DNA of 5,887 nt from JBAPUB01 sp049282455 (GCA_049282455.1 JBAPUB010000336.1:1-5887); one strand, 5' to 3'; shown: positions 1 to 5,478, counted from the first letter of the stretch. Translations and numbers: made by a program. Notes: generated by a model from the letters alone, not told the origin.

Positions 1-1109
1 CCGGTCTCGGTCTGCCACCAGGTGTCATGCACGGGTCGATGCAGGGCCTCGAGACCCCAGGCCACGATCTCCGGGTTGAGCGGCTCACCGACGCTGGCCA
101 CGTGCCGCAGCGTCGACAGGTCGTGGACGAGCGCACGCTCGATGCCTCCTCGCATGAGCATGCGAAGGGCGGTCGGTGCCGTGTACCAGACGGTGACCGC
201 CTGCTCCTGCAGGATCGTGTACCAGCGGTCGGCGTCGAACTCCAGCTCGTCGACCACCGACGTCACCCCACAGGCCAGTGGCGCGATGATGCCGTAGGAC
301 ATGCCGGTGACCCACCCGGGGTCGGCGGTGCACCAGAAGGTGTCGTCGTCGTGCAGGTCGAGCACCAAGCGGGCCGTCTGCAGATGCGCGGCCACGGCAT
401 CGTGAACGTGGACGACGCCTTTCGGTGCACCGGTCGTGCCGCTGGTGAAGTGCAGCAGCGCCATGTCCTCGGGGTCGGTGTGGGCGATGTCGAAGACGTC
501 GGAGGCATGGGCCATCGCGGCGTCCAGGTCGATCGCGGTGGGGTCGTCGACGCGCTCCTGCCCCTCGCCGACGAGGAGCACGTGGCGAAGGCTCGCAAGC
601 TCTCCCCGGATCGGTGCGACCTTCTTCCGGTAGAGCTGAGGTGTGGTCAGCAGCACCGAGGCAGCGCCCAGCTGCATGCGTTGTCGCACCGGCTGCGGGC
701 CGAAAGCGGAGAACATCGGGCAGAAGACACTGCGGTTCTTCAGGGTGCCGATGGTCCCCGCGTACAGGGCGGGCCGGCGTCCCATCAGTCCGAAGACCGT
801 CTCCCCAGCCGCCACTCCGAGGGACGCCAGCACGTTGGCGAACCGGTTGGACTCGGCTGAGAGCTCGGCGTAGGTCAGCTCCTCGTCGACTCCCGAGGCT
901 GCGAGGAAGCGCAGGGCGACCACCTGGCCACGCCCGTCGCGCACGTGCCGGTCCACGGCCTCGAAGGCCATGTTGACGCCGCCGTCGGACATCCCGGCCA
1001 GGCCGCGGCGGGCCGTCGTCCAGTCGTAGGTCGACCGCGCGGCCACGTAGTCGTGCAGCACCGGAGCCGGGCCGGCCGGCGGCGGTTTGGTGATGACGTC
1101 CCAGGTCAT
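1..1109 (-). CDS. acsA: Acetyl-CoA synthetase (acetate--CoA ligase, AcsA type), C-terminus cut by the window edge
   Basis: Adenylate-forming (ANL) ligase that activates acetate, or a similar short acid, with ATP and CoA. My reading from the ATG at 1109-1107 gives 369 codons without a stop before the left edge, beginning MTWDVITKPPPAG. Visible motifs in order are the ATP/phosphate loop TSGTTGAPKG at residues 222-231, ADPGWVTGMSYG about 30 residues later, GEPLNPE at 341-347, and the adenylate-binding DTWWQTETG (362-370), where the window ends. The missing part is the rest of the large domain and the mobile C-terminal domain with the catalytic lysine; family members run to roughly 570-650 residues. 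The start is supported by GGGAGG at 1119-1114, 4 nt upstream. The WWQTE motif and PGWVTG are typical of acetyl-CoA synthetases rather than of medium- or long-chain ligases; propionate use cannot be excluded. Divergent from the acidic-protein gene, with a 140-bp gap. Confidence 0.92.
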   Translation of the reverse strand, partial: MTWDVITKPPPAGPAPVLHDYVAARSTYDWTTARRGLAGMSDGGVNMAFEAVDRHVRDGRGQVVALRFLAASGVDEELTYAELSAESNRFANVLASLGVAAGETVFGLMGRRPALYAGTIGTLKNRSVFCPMFSAFGPQPVRQRMQLGAASVLLTTPQLYRKKVAPIRGELASLRHVLLVGEGQERVDDPTAIDLDAAMAHASDVFDIAHTDPEDMALLHFTSGTTGAPKGVVHVHDAVAAHLQTARLVLDLHDDDTFWCTADPGWVTGMSYGIIAPLACGVTSVVDELEFDADRWYTILQEQAVTVWYTAPTALRMLMRGGIERALVHDLSTLRHVASVGEPLNPEIVAWGLEALHRPVHDTWWQTET

Positions 1110-1113
1110 GGCG

Positions 1114-1119
1114 CCTCCC
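1114..1119 (-). promoter_or_regulatory. Ribosome binding site of acsA
   Basis: GGGAGG on the minus strand, 4 nt before the ATG at 1109. It settles the acsA start, since no other start in this frame nearby has a comparable site. Confidence 0.6.
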
Positions 1120-1237
1120 GTCGCTCCATCGTGAGCCACGGACCCCCTGCCTTCGTCAGGGTCGGAGGTCACCCGATGACAGGACCGGGGGCATCGCATT
1201 GCCAGGACATCAGCGGCAGGATGGAGGCAGGAACGAC

Positions 1238-1244
1238 GGAAGGA
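1238..1244 (+). promoter_or_regulatory. Ribosome binding site deciding the start of the acidic protein
   Basis: GGAAGGA with a 5-nt gap to the ATG at 1250. It makes the shorter reading more likely than the in-frame ATG at 1199. Confidence 0.6.
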
Positions 1245-1249
1245 CGGCC

Positions 1250-1549
1250 ATGACCGAGAACACCTGGTACATCAGCCCCGACACCGGGCCCGTGGCCGCC
1301 GACGACGACGACAACTACGACGAGGCCTACGGCCCGCACGACCCGGTTCCGCACGACGGACGCCTGGTCGAGGACGACGAGGGAGTCCGCTCGGACACCA
1401 CGTCGGAGATGACCGCGCACGTCGCGGTCGGGGACACCGCCTGGAAGTCGGCGGAGGAGTCAGCGATCCACGTGGTCACCGAGGCGGAGATGGTCGACGA
1501 GGACCTGGTCGACCTGGATGCCCTGCCGGAGAACCCTGACGAACGCTGA
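1250..1549 (+). CDS. Small highly acidic protein, DUF5709-like
   Basis: A 99-residue protein of unknown function (MTENTWYISPDTG...). About 29 of 99 residues are Asp or Glu and only four are Lys or Arg, with a DDDD run at 18-21, so it is likely soluble and largely disordered. Residues 37-45 (GRLVEDDEG) and 67-76 (SAEESAIHVV) resemble the conserved C-terminal part of the actinobacterial DUF5709 family as I remember it (GRLV..DEG...SAEEAAVHVV). Here the family's longer N-terminal part seems to be reduced. The start at 1250 is preferred over an in-frame ATG at 1199, because GGAAGGA lies at 1238-1244, 5 nt before it, and the extra 17 residues look like untranslated leader. Divergent from acsA and convergent with the cold shock gene. 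No membrane segment or signal peptide is seen. The coding call is firm; the family call is from memory. Confidence 0.8.
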   Translation: MTENTWYISPDTGPVAADDDDNYDEAYGPHDPVPHDGRLVEDDEGVRSDTTSEMTAHVAVGDTAWKSAEESAIHVVTEAEMVDEDLVDLDALPENPDER

Positions 1550-1563
1550 CGCCGAAGGCGAGC
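1545..1563. terminator. Weak hairpin between convergent genes
   Basis: CGCC-GAA-GGCG at 1550-1560, extended through a two-base bulge by GCT (1545-1547) and AGC (1561-1563). It overlaps the stop codon of the acidic-protein gene and lies in the 48-bp gap before the cold shock stop codon. There is no T-run on either side, so terminator function is only possible. Nothing else is seen in the gap. Confidence 0.25.
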
Positions 1564-1597
1564 AAGGAGCTGGGGCGAAAGGACTGGGGCCGGCGGG

Positions 1598-1798
1598 TCA
1601 GAGGGGCTTGACGGCGTCGGCCTGCGGGCCCTTCTGGCCCTGGGAGATCTCGAACTCCACCCGCTGCCCATCGGCCAGGCTGCGGAAGCCGTCCATCAGG
1701 ATCTGGCTGTAGTGGACGTAGACGTCCGGACCGTCGTCGACCGCGATGAAGCCGTAGCCCTTCTCGGCGTTGAACCACTTGACGGTGCCTTGAGCCAT
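1598..1798 (-). CDS. cspA: CspA-family cold shock protein
   Basis: A 66-residue single cold-shock domain, an OB-fold that binds single-stranded nucleic acid and acts as an RNA chaperone in the cytoplasm. The RNP1 motif KGYGFI is at residues 13-18, RNP2 is VYVHY at 26-30, and the aromatic W8 and F9 of the binding face are present. RNP2 has Tyr27 where Phe is usual. Length and the ending EISQGQKGPQADAVKPL match the family. The start has a strong site (GGGGAGAGG, 1812-1804, gap 5 nt). The symbol is generic; actinomycetes carry several paralogues and I cannot say which this is, nor whether it is cold-induced. It is transcribed from its own likely promoter at 1863-1868, downstream of the threonine-synthase-like/sulfur-carrier operon on the same strand. 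I recall a similar order (threonine synthase, MoaD-like protein, cold shock protein) in Streptomyces. Confidence 0.95.
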   Translation of the reverse strand: MAQGTVKWFNAEKGYGFIAVDDGPDVYVHYSQILMDGFRSLADGQRVEFEISQGQKGPQADAVKPL

Positions 1799-1829
1799 GA
1801 CGTCCTCTCCCCGTGGGGTCTTGCGAATG

Positions 1830-1858
1830 GTCCGACCGCGGGCCGACCCGGATCGGAC
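1830..1858 (-). promoter_or_regulatory. Hairpin at the 5' end of the cold shock mRNA leader
   Basis: On the minus strand GTCCGA (1858-1853) pairs perfectly with TCGGAC (1835-1830), and an inner CGGG-TCGG-CCCG hairpin stacks inside. It would form at the very 5' end of the transcript predicted from the TAGGCT box. A 5' hairpin could stabilise the mRNA or respond to temperature; this role is inference. Confidence 0.4.
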
Positions 1859-1862
1859 GAAA

Positions 1863-1868
1863 GCCTAG
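1863..1868 (-). promoter_or_regulatory. Probable -10 box of the cold shock gene
   Basis: TAGGCT on the minus strand (flanked C...TTTCG) matches the actinobacterial TANNNT pattern, and predicts a start of transcription near 1855-1857 and a leader of about 57 nt. No convincing -35 box is seen 16-19 nt upstream, where the sequence is G-rich, so confidence is moderate. Confidence 0.4.
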
Positions 1869-1934
1869 CCCCCCTGTCGGCGCCTGAGGCACCCACCTTG
1901 ACCCCGCCGCGCCGAATTCACCCCCGATGGACGA

Positions 1935-1961
1935 GCGGTCCGTCCCCCCGGGTCGGACCGC
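1935..1961 (-). terminator. Candidate terminator hairpin after the sulfur-carrier gene
   Basis: Perfect 8-bp inverted repeat GCGGTCCG (1935-1942) / CGGACCGC (1954-1961) with an 11-nt loop, 32 nt beyond the stop of the sulfur-carrier gene and ahead of the cold shock promoter. It has no T-run, which is common for terminators in GC-rich actinomycetes. The stem is symmetrical, so strand is assigned from gene position. Confidence 0.45.
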
Positions 1962-1975
1962 CCGTCACCGTGCCC

Positions 1976-1992
1976 CCGAGCTTCAGGCTCGG
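1976..1992 (-). terminator. Stop-adjacent hairpin after the sulfur-carrier gene
   Basis: Perfect 6-bp stem CCGAGC / GCTCGG with a 5-nt loop, starting immediately after the TGA at 1995-1993. With the stronger hairpin at 1935-1961 it may form a tandem 3' end of the two-gene operon, or protect the mRNA from 3' decay. No T-run. Confidence 0.4.
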
Positions 1993-2268
1993 TCAGCCCC
2001 CGGCGACCGCCGGGATGACCGAGATCGTGGCGCCGTCCGGCGTGGCCGTGGCGACGCCCTCGGCGAAGCGCACGTCCTCGTCGTCGACGTAGACGTTGAC
2101 GAAGCGACGCACCTTGCCGTCGTCGTCGAGCACCCGTGCGGCGATGCCGGGGAACTGCTCGTCGAGCGTGGCCAGGACGTCGGCCAGGTTGCCGCCGGTG
2201 GTAGCGACCTCAGCCGCCCCCCCGGTGTAGGTGCGCAGGATGGTCGGAACCCGGACGACGACACTCAT
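1993..2268 (-). CDS. CysO/MoaD/ThiS-like sulfur carrier protein (MetO-type candidate)
   Basis: A 91-residue ubiquitin-fold (beta-grasp) sulfur carrier. Such proteins are adenylated at a C-terminal Gly by a ThiF/MoeB-type enzyme and turned into a thiocarboxylate that donates sulfur. The sequence ends AVAGG with the di-glycine exposed, so no protease trimming is needed. Residues 7-17 (VPTILRTYTGG) and 55-68 (RFVNVYVDDEDVRF) closely resemble mycobacterial CysO as I remember it, more than molybdopterin MoaD or thiamine ThiS. The ATG at 2268 overlaps the TGA of the upstream PLP-enzyme gene in ATGA, with a weak AGGGG 6 nt before it, so translation is probably coupled. The neighbour is a threonine-synthase-family enzyme and not CysM, and the operon has a SAM riboswitch. 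The likely role is therefore sulfur supply for homocysteine rather than cysteine or molybdopterin; this is inference. No activating enzyme or JAMM protease lies in the window. Confidence 0.9.
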   Translation of the reverse strand: MSVVVRVPTILRTYTGGAAEVATTGGNLADVLATLDEQFPGIAARVLDDDGKVRRFVNVYVDDEDVRFAEGVATATPDGATISVIPAVAGG

Positions 2269-3563
2269 GACAGCCCCTGCTGGTCAGCAAACGAACGGAA
2301 CGCCGCGAACGACGGCGCGATGGTGGTCGACGGACCGGCGACCGGCACGACGGCGTCCAGGGTCTTGAGGCCGTCACCGGTGTTGAGGACCACCGTCTCG
2401 GCCTCGGGGTCGAGCAACCCCTCGCGCAGCAGCTTGCGCAGCGTCGCGACGGTGACGCCGCCAGCGGTCTCGGCGAAGATCCCCTCGGTCGAGGCGAGCA
2501 GCTGGATCCCCTCGACGATCTCCTGGTCGCTGACGTCGGCGATGGCACCACCGGTGCGGCGCACGACGTCGAGCGCGTAGGGGCCGTCGGCCGGGTTGCC
2601 GATCGCCAGCGACTTGGCGATCGTCGACGGTTTGACCGGCTTGACGGCGTCCCAGTCGTTCGCGAAGGCCTGGGACACCGGCGAGCACCCGGTCGCCTGG
2701 GCCCCGAAGACCCGGCAGGGGGTGACGTCGACGAGCCCGAGCTCGCCGAGCTCGCGGAAGGCCTTGTCCACCTTGGTGAGCAACGACCCCGACGCCACGG
2801 GGACGACGACCTGCTGCGGCAGCCGCCAGCCCAGCTGCTCGGCCACCTCGTACCCGACCGTCTTGGACCCCTCTGCGTAGAACGGCCGCAGGTTGACGTT
2901 GACGAACCCCCAGTCGAGGTCGCCCGCCACCTCCGAGCACAGCCGGTTGACGTCGTCGTAGGTTCCGTCGACGGCGACCAGGGTTCCGCCGTAGACGGCG
3001 GTCGTCACGATCTTCCCGGCCTCGAGGTCGCTCGGCACGAACACGCACGACCGAAGCCCTGCGCGCGCCGCCGCGGCGGCCACGGCGTTGGCGAGGTTGC
3101 CGGTCGAGGCACATCCGATGGTCGTGTAGCCCAGCTGCTGTGCTGCGGTGAGGGCGACCGCGACCACGCGGTCCTTGAACGAGTGCGTCGGGTTGCCACT
3201 GTCGTCCTTGACCCACAGGGACTTCATGCCCAGAGCGGCCGCGAGGTTGTCGGCCCGGACGAGCTGGGTCAGCCCAGGTGCCAGGTTGCGCCGGGTCGCA
3301 ATGTCGACCGGCACCGGAAGCAGCGGGGCGTAGCGCCACATGGACGACGGTCCGGTCTCGATGTCGGCCTGGGTCACCGCTCCGTAGGCGTAAGCGACCT
3401 CGAGCGGTCCGAAACAGTCCTCACACACGTAGATCGCGCTGAGCGGATAGGTGCGTGAGCACTCGCGACAGGCCAGGGAGGTCGCCGGACCGTAGTCGGT
3501 CGTGCCATGGGGCCCGTCGGCACGGCTGCCAGCACGGGCGGGGGTGTCAGTCGATGCAGTCAT
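2265..3563 (-). CDS. thrC: Threonine-synthase-family PLP enzyme; likely carrier-dependent homocysteine synthase (MetM-type)
   Basis: Fold-type II PLP enzyme of 432 residues. An N-terminal zinc-ribbon-like CxxC-x11-CxxC (C32, C35, C47, C50) precedes the catalytic domain. The PLP lysine is K130 in NPTHSFKDR. STGN (153-156) follows, VASGSLL (256-262) lies where the cofactor phosphate loop is expected, and TGDGLK is at 395-400. By family this is threonine synthase, which converts O-phosphohomoserine to threonine. Two neighbours argue for another product: a SAM-I riboswitch in the leader, and a CysO-like sulfur carrier gene overlapping its stop by 4 bp. The same substrate plus a protein thiocarboxylate would give homocysteine. 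The symbol reflects family only; metM would apply if the inferred role is right. The start at 3563 is chosen over ATGs at 3584 and 3677, which fall inside the riboswitch; AGGAGAGG at 3581-3574 lies 10 nt before it. Ordinary threonine synthase remains possible, especially if no second thrC exists in the genome. Confidence 0.9.
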   Translation of the reverse strand: MTASTDTPARAGSRADGPHGTTDYGPATSLACRECSRTYPLSAIYVCEDCFGPLEVAYAYGAVTQADIETGPSSMWRYAPLLPVPVDIATRRNLAPGLTQLVRADNLAAALGMKSLWVKDDSGNPTHSFKDRVVAVALTAAQQLGYTTIGCASTGNLANAVAAAAARAGLRSCVFVPSDLEAGKIVTTAVYGGTLVAVDGTYDDVNRLCSEVAGDLDWGFVNVNLRPFYAEGSKTVGYEVAEQLGWRLPQQVVVPVASGSLLTKVDKAFRELGELGLVDVTPCRVFGAQATGCSPVSQAFANDWDAVKPVKPSTIAKSLAIGNPADGPYALDVVRRTGGAIADVSDQEIVEGIQLLASTEGIFAETAGGVTVATLRKLLREGLLDPEAETVVLNTGDGLKTLDAVVPVAGPSTTIAPSFAAFRSFADQQGLS

Positions 3564-3573
3564 GAAAGCGAGG

Positions 3574-3582
3574 CCTCTCCTC
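3574..3582 (-). promoter_or_regulatory. Ribosome binding site partly inside riboswitch P1
   Basis: GAGGAGAGG on the minus strand. Its first three bases are the last three of the P1 3' strand, so a closed P1 would block part of it. Gap to the ATG at 3563 is 10 nt from the last G. Confidence 0.6.
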
Positions 3583-3707
3583 ATCTTTCCCGCGCGACTT
3601 CGCGCGAGACGGAGTTGGCACCTGTCCCGGTCGGCCTCGCGAACGCAAGGAGAACCGGGGGGTTGCCGGGGCTTCAACGGGCCGTTCCCTCTGCCCCTCT
3701 GGATGAG
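3580..3707 (-). ncRNA. SAM-I (S-box) riboswitch upstream of the threonine-synthase-like gene
   Basis: Reading the minus strand from 3707, the S-box core is clear. P1 is CTCATC (3707-3702) with GATGAG (3585-3580). Next come CAGAG, AGAGGGA (3692-3686), GTTGAAGCC (3678-3670), GGCAACC (3667-3661), GGTGCCAACTCC (3622-3611) and AAAGATGAG. P3 is long: CCCGGT (3659-3654) with ACCGGG (3631-3626) and an inner hairpin. P4 has nine pairs: TCTCGCGCG (3609-3601) with CGCGCGGGA (3596-3588), closed by a four-base loop. These blocks match the SAM-I consensus in order and spacing. The 3' strand of P1 ends 17 nt from the start codon and overlaps GAGGAG, and no terminator hairpin with a T-run follows. Control is therefore probably at translation: SAM binding stabilises P1 and hides the ribosome site. 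SAM-I riboswitches normally turn methionine genes off at high SAM. Confidence 0.93.
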
Positions 3708-3817
3708 CGGTATGAAGTTGTGGGCTGCCTCGTTGTGGGAGACAGTCTGGGAAGCGTAGCCGACCCCGTCCGGAAACCGGGATCGGTGCCCAGATGCTGA
3801 GACGGCTCGGGCGACCC

Positions 3818-3834
3818 GTCACGGTGACACGTCA
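3818..3834 (+). promoter_or_regulatory. Nested dyad just before the gpgS ribosome site
   Basis: GTCAC-G-GTGAC (3818-3828) followed by an overlapping TGAC-AC-GTCA (3825-3834), ending directly before GGGAG. It has the look of a small operator or leader hairpin. No known regulator site is recognised. The rest of 3708-3817 holds a short CCGG-AAA-CCGG hairpin (3770-3780) and presumably promoters for both divergent units, but no convincing -35/-10 pair was found. Confidence 0.25.
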
Positions 3835-3839
3835 GGGAG
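3835..3839 (+). promoter_or_regulatory. Ribosome binding site of gpgS
   Basis: GGGAG, 9 nt before the ATG at 3849; it supports that start. Confidence 0.55.
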
Positions 3840-3848
3840 CGACCAGCG

Positions 3849-4850
3849 ATGCAGCAAGCGGCTCAGGAGTGGTTCCGAGCTCGCACCTACCAGGTCCACA
3901 CCTCGACCCTCGCGGGGCTCGCGGACCGCAAGGGCGAGGCCTCGGTCAGTGTTGTCCTGCCTGCCCTGAACGAGCAGGAGACCGTCGGCGCCATCGTCTC
4001 CACGATCCGGGAGTCCCTGGTGGACATCGAGCGTCCGATCGTCGACGAGCTGGTGGTCGTCGACTCCGGCTCGCACGACGACACCGCGCACCGGGCCGCC
4101 GCGGCCGGCGCCCGGGTGGTGCACGTCGACTCCGTGCTCCCCGACGTCCCGTCGGTGCCCGGCAAGGGTGAGGCCCTGTGGCGTTCGCTCGCCGCCACCA
4201 CCGGCGACGTCGTCGTGTTCGTCGACGCCGACCTCCTTGCGTTCTCCCCTCTGACCGTCACCGGCCTGCTCGGTCCCCTCTTCGGTGACCCGAGCATCCA
4301 GCTGGTCAAGGCCACCTACGACCGGCCGTTCACCGACGGTGGGCGGATGCACCCCGCCGGTGGCGGCCGGGTGACCGAGCTCGTGGCACGGCCGCTGCTC
4401 AACCTCCACTGGCCGTTGTTGGCCGGATTCGTTCAGCCGCTGGCCGGTGAGTACGCCGCCCGGCGCAGCCTGCTCGAGACACTCCCGTTCGCCACCGGCT
4501 ACGGCGTCGAGATCGGCCTGCTCATCGACGCCCTCGACGCCGTAGGGCTCGACGCACTGGCCCAGGTCGACCTCGGTGAGCGACGTCATCGCCATCACGA
4601 CGACCAGCGTCTGGGCCGGATGGCGGCCGAGATCTGGCAGACCGCGCTGAGCCGGCTGCAGGAGGCAGGCGGGTTCGCCGGTGCGGTCGACCCGACCTTG
4701 ACCCAGTTCACCCGCGAGGCCGACGGCCCCGACCGAGCACGTGGCGCCTACCGGCCGGTCACGCACGAGGTCACGGCCTTGGAGCGGCCGCCGATGTGCA
4801 CCGTCACCGGCTACGCCGACGGTGTCAGCCGGTCGGGAAGTCGCTCGTGA
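3849..4850 (+). CDS. gpgS: Glucosyl-3-phosphoglycerate synthase (GT81)
   Basis: Cytoplasmic retaining GT-A glycosyltransferase of 333 residues that moves glucose from an NDP-glucose to 3-phosphoglycerate. This is the first step to glucosylglycerate, a compatible solute, and in mycobacteria to methylglucose lipopolysaccharides. Motifs in order: VLPALNEQETVG (36-47), VDSGSHDDT (71-79), PGKGEALWRSL (104-114), the metal-binding D126-A-D128 in VFVDADL, GGGRVTELVARPLL (171-184), LAGEYAARRSL (198-208), GYGVEIGLLID (217-227) and the His-rich RRHRHHD (245-251), where the family has a metal-binding His. The match to mycobacterial Rv1208 as I remember it is strong throughout. The last dozen residues (GYADGVSRSGSRS) are a tail that overlaps the converging gene by 26 bp. 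It is divergent from the SAM-riboswitch operon. No phosphatase partner (GpgP) is seen in the window. Confidence 0.95.
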   Translation: MQQAAQEWFRARTYQVHTSTLAGLADRKGEASVSVVLPALNEQETVGAIVSTIRESLVDIERPIVDELVVVDSGSHDDTAHRAAAAGARVVHVDSVLPDVPSVPGKGEALWRSLAATTGDVVVFVDADLLAFSPLTVTGLLGPLFGDPSIQLVKATYDRPFTDGGRMHPAGGGRVTELVARPLLNLHWPLLAGFVQPLAGEYAARRSLLETLPFATGYGVEIGLLIDALDAVGLDALAQVDLGERRHRHHDDQRLGRMAAEIWQTALSRLQEAGGFAGAVDPTLTQFTREADGPDRARGAYRPVTHEVTALERPPMCTVTGYADGVSRSGSRS

Positions 4851-5478
4851 TCACCACGGTGAGCGCGCCACTGGGCATGTTCGCGACAGCGGGCATGATC
4901 CGGCCGACATCGGGGAAGTCGGCCGTCAACGCCCGAGCTGCCGCCCGGTCACCGGGGCGGTAGTACACCGTCGTCGCAGGCACGGTGCCGACCCAGTTGT
5001 CGACGCCGACCACGTTCCAGCCGGCGAGCTCGAGCCGGGCAGCGAAGCGCGCCGCCAGTCCCGGTTCGGGGGTCTGGTTGAACACGACCACGGGCACGTT
5101 GCGGGCCGGCTCGGTCGTGGGGGTCTTGCGGGTCTTCGTCGGTTTCGGCGTGGGGCTCGCGCTCGTGCTCGGCGTGGGGCTCGGACGGTCGGAGGGCGAC
5201 GCCGAAGGGGATGGCGACTCGGACGGCGACTCGGACGGCGACTCGGACGGCGACTCGGACGGCGACAGCGTCGCCACTGACGGGTCACCTGCAGGCGGCA
5301 GCGCCGTCTGCTCGTCGCTCCCGGGCGCCACGCCGATCCAGACCCACACCACGATGAATCCCAGTACGACCAGGGCCACGGCCATCAGGATCGGGACGAC
5401 GACCGAGGAGGTCTTGCGGCGTCCGCGGTGCGACCCTCGGGGCGGTGCCGCCGACGGGTCGGGGGTGGTGTCGGACAT
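4825..5478 (-). CDS. Membrane-anchored protein with a LytR C-terminal domain
   Basis: A 217-residue protein in three parts. A short basic cytoplasmic start contains RGSHRGRRK at 14-22. One membrane segment follows at about 26-50 (SVVVPILMAVALVVLGFIVVW...). A Ser/Pro/Thr-rich linker at about 68-125 holds repeated SPSE units. The C-terminal domain at 127-212 (VPVVVFNQTPEPGLAARFAARLELAGW..., TTVYY, ...GALTVVITSDF) matches LytR_C (PF13399). The orientation (basic N-terminus, then membrane) places that domain outside the cell. LytR_C follows the LytR-CpsA-Psr catalytic domain in wall-polymer ligases, but here that catalytic domain is absent, so an accessory or wall-binding role is likely though unproven. 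No strong ribosome site precedes the ATG; the stop of the DUF3263 gene is only 21 nt upstream, so the two are probably co-transcribed. The 3' end overlaps gpgS tail to tail. Confidence 0.9.
   Translation of the reverse strand: MSDTTPDPSAAPPRGSHRGRRKTSSVVVPILMAVALVVLGFIVVWVWIGVAPGSDEQTALPPAGDPSVATLSPSESPSESPSESPSESPSPSASPSDRPSPTPSTSASPTPKPTKTRKTPTTEPARNVPVVVFNQTPEPGLAARFAARLELAGWNVVGVDNWVGTVPATTVYYRPGDRAAARALTADFPDVGRIMPAVANMPSGALTVVITSDFPTG
5213..5260. repeat. Four perfect 12-bp tandem repeats inside the LytR_C gene
   Basis: GGCGACTCGGAC repeated at 5213, 5225, 5237 and 5249, followed by a partial copy (GGCGAC) at 5261. It encodes the SPSE units of the Ser/Pro linker in frame. Identical copies at DNA level suggest recent slippage expansion; the number may vary between strains. 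Confidence 0.9.

Noticed and set aside
27..860. Long open frame on the plus strand (277 codons)
   Set aside because: It lies antisense to the acsA reading, whose motifs TSGTTGAPKG, GEPLNPE and WWQTETG are unmistakable. Its product is low-complexity Arg/Gly/His-rich, as expected of a GC-rich shadow frame.
1983..2264. Alternative minus-strand frame over the sulfur carrier
   Set aside because: Arg/Ser-rich shadow; the frame ending at 1993 gives the CysO-like product with the Gly-Gly end.
2374..3339. Open frame of 321 codons on the minus strand
   Set aside because: Out-of-frame shadow of the ThrC-family gene; Arg-rich product without motifs.
3564..3677. N-terminal extension of the ThrC-family protein to the ATG at 3677
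   Set aside because: These 38 codons are the riboswitch P2-P4 region, and zinc-ribbon sequence begins only about 30 residues after the ATG at 3563, which has a ribosome site.
3819..4766. Long open frame on the minus strand (315 codons)
   Set aside because: Antisense to gpgS, which has full GT81 motifs; the antisense product has no recognisable domain.
5213..5260. CRISPR-like array
   Set aside because: The 12-bp units are directly contiguous with no spacers and lie in frame within a coding linker.
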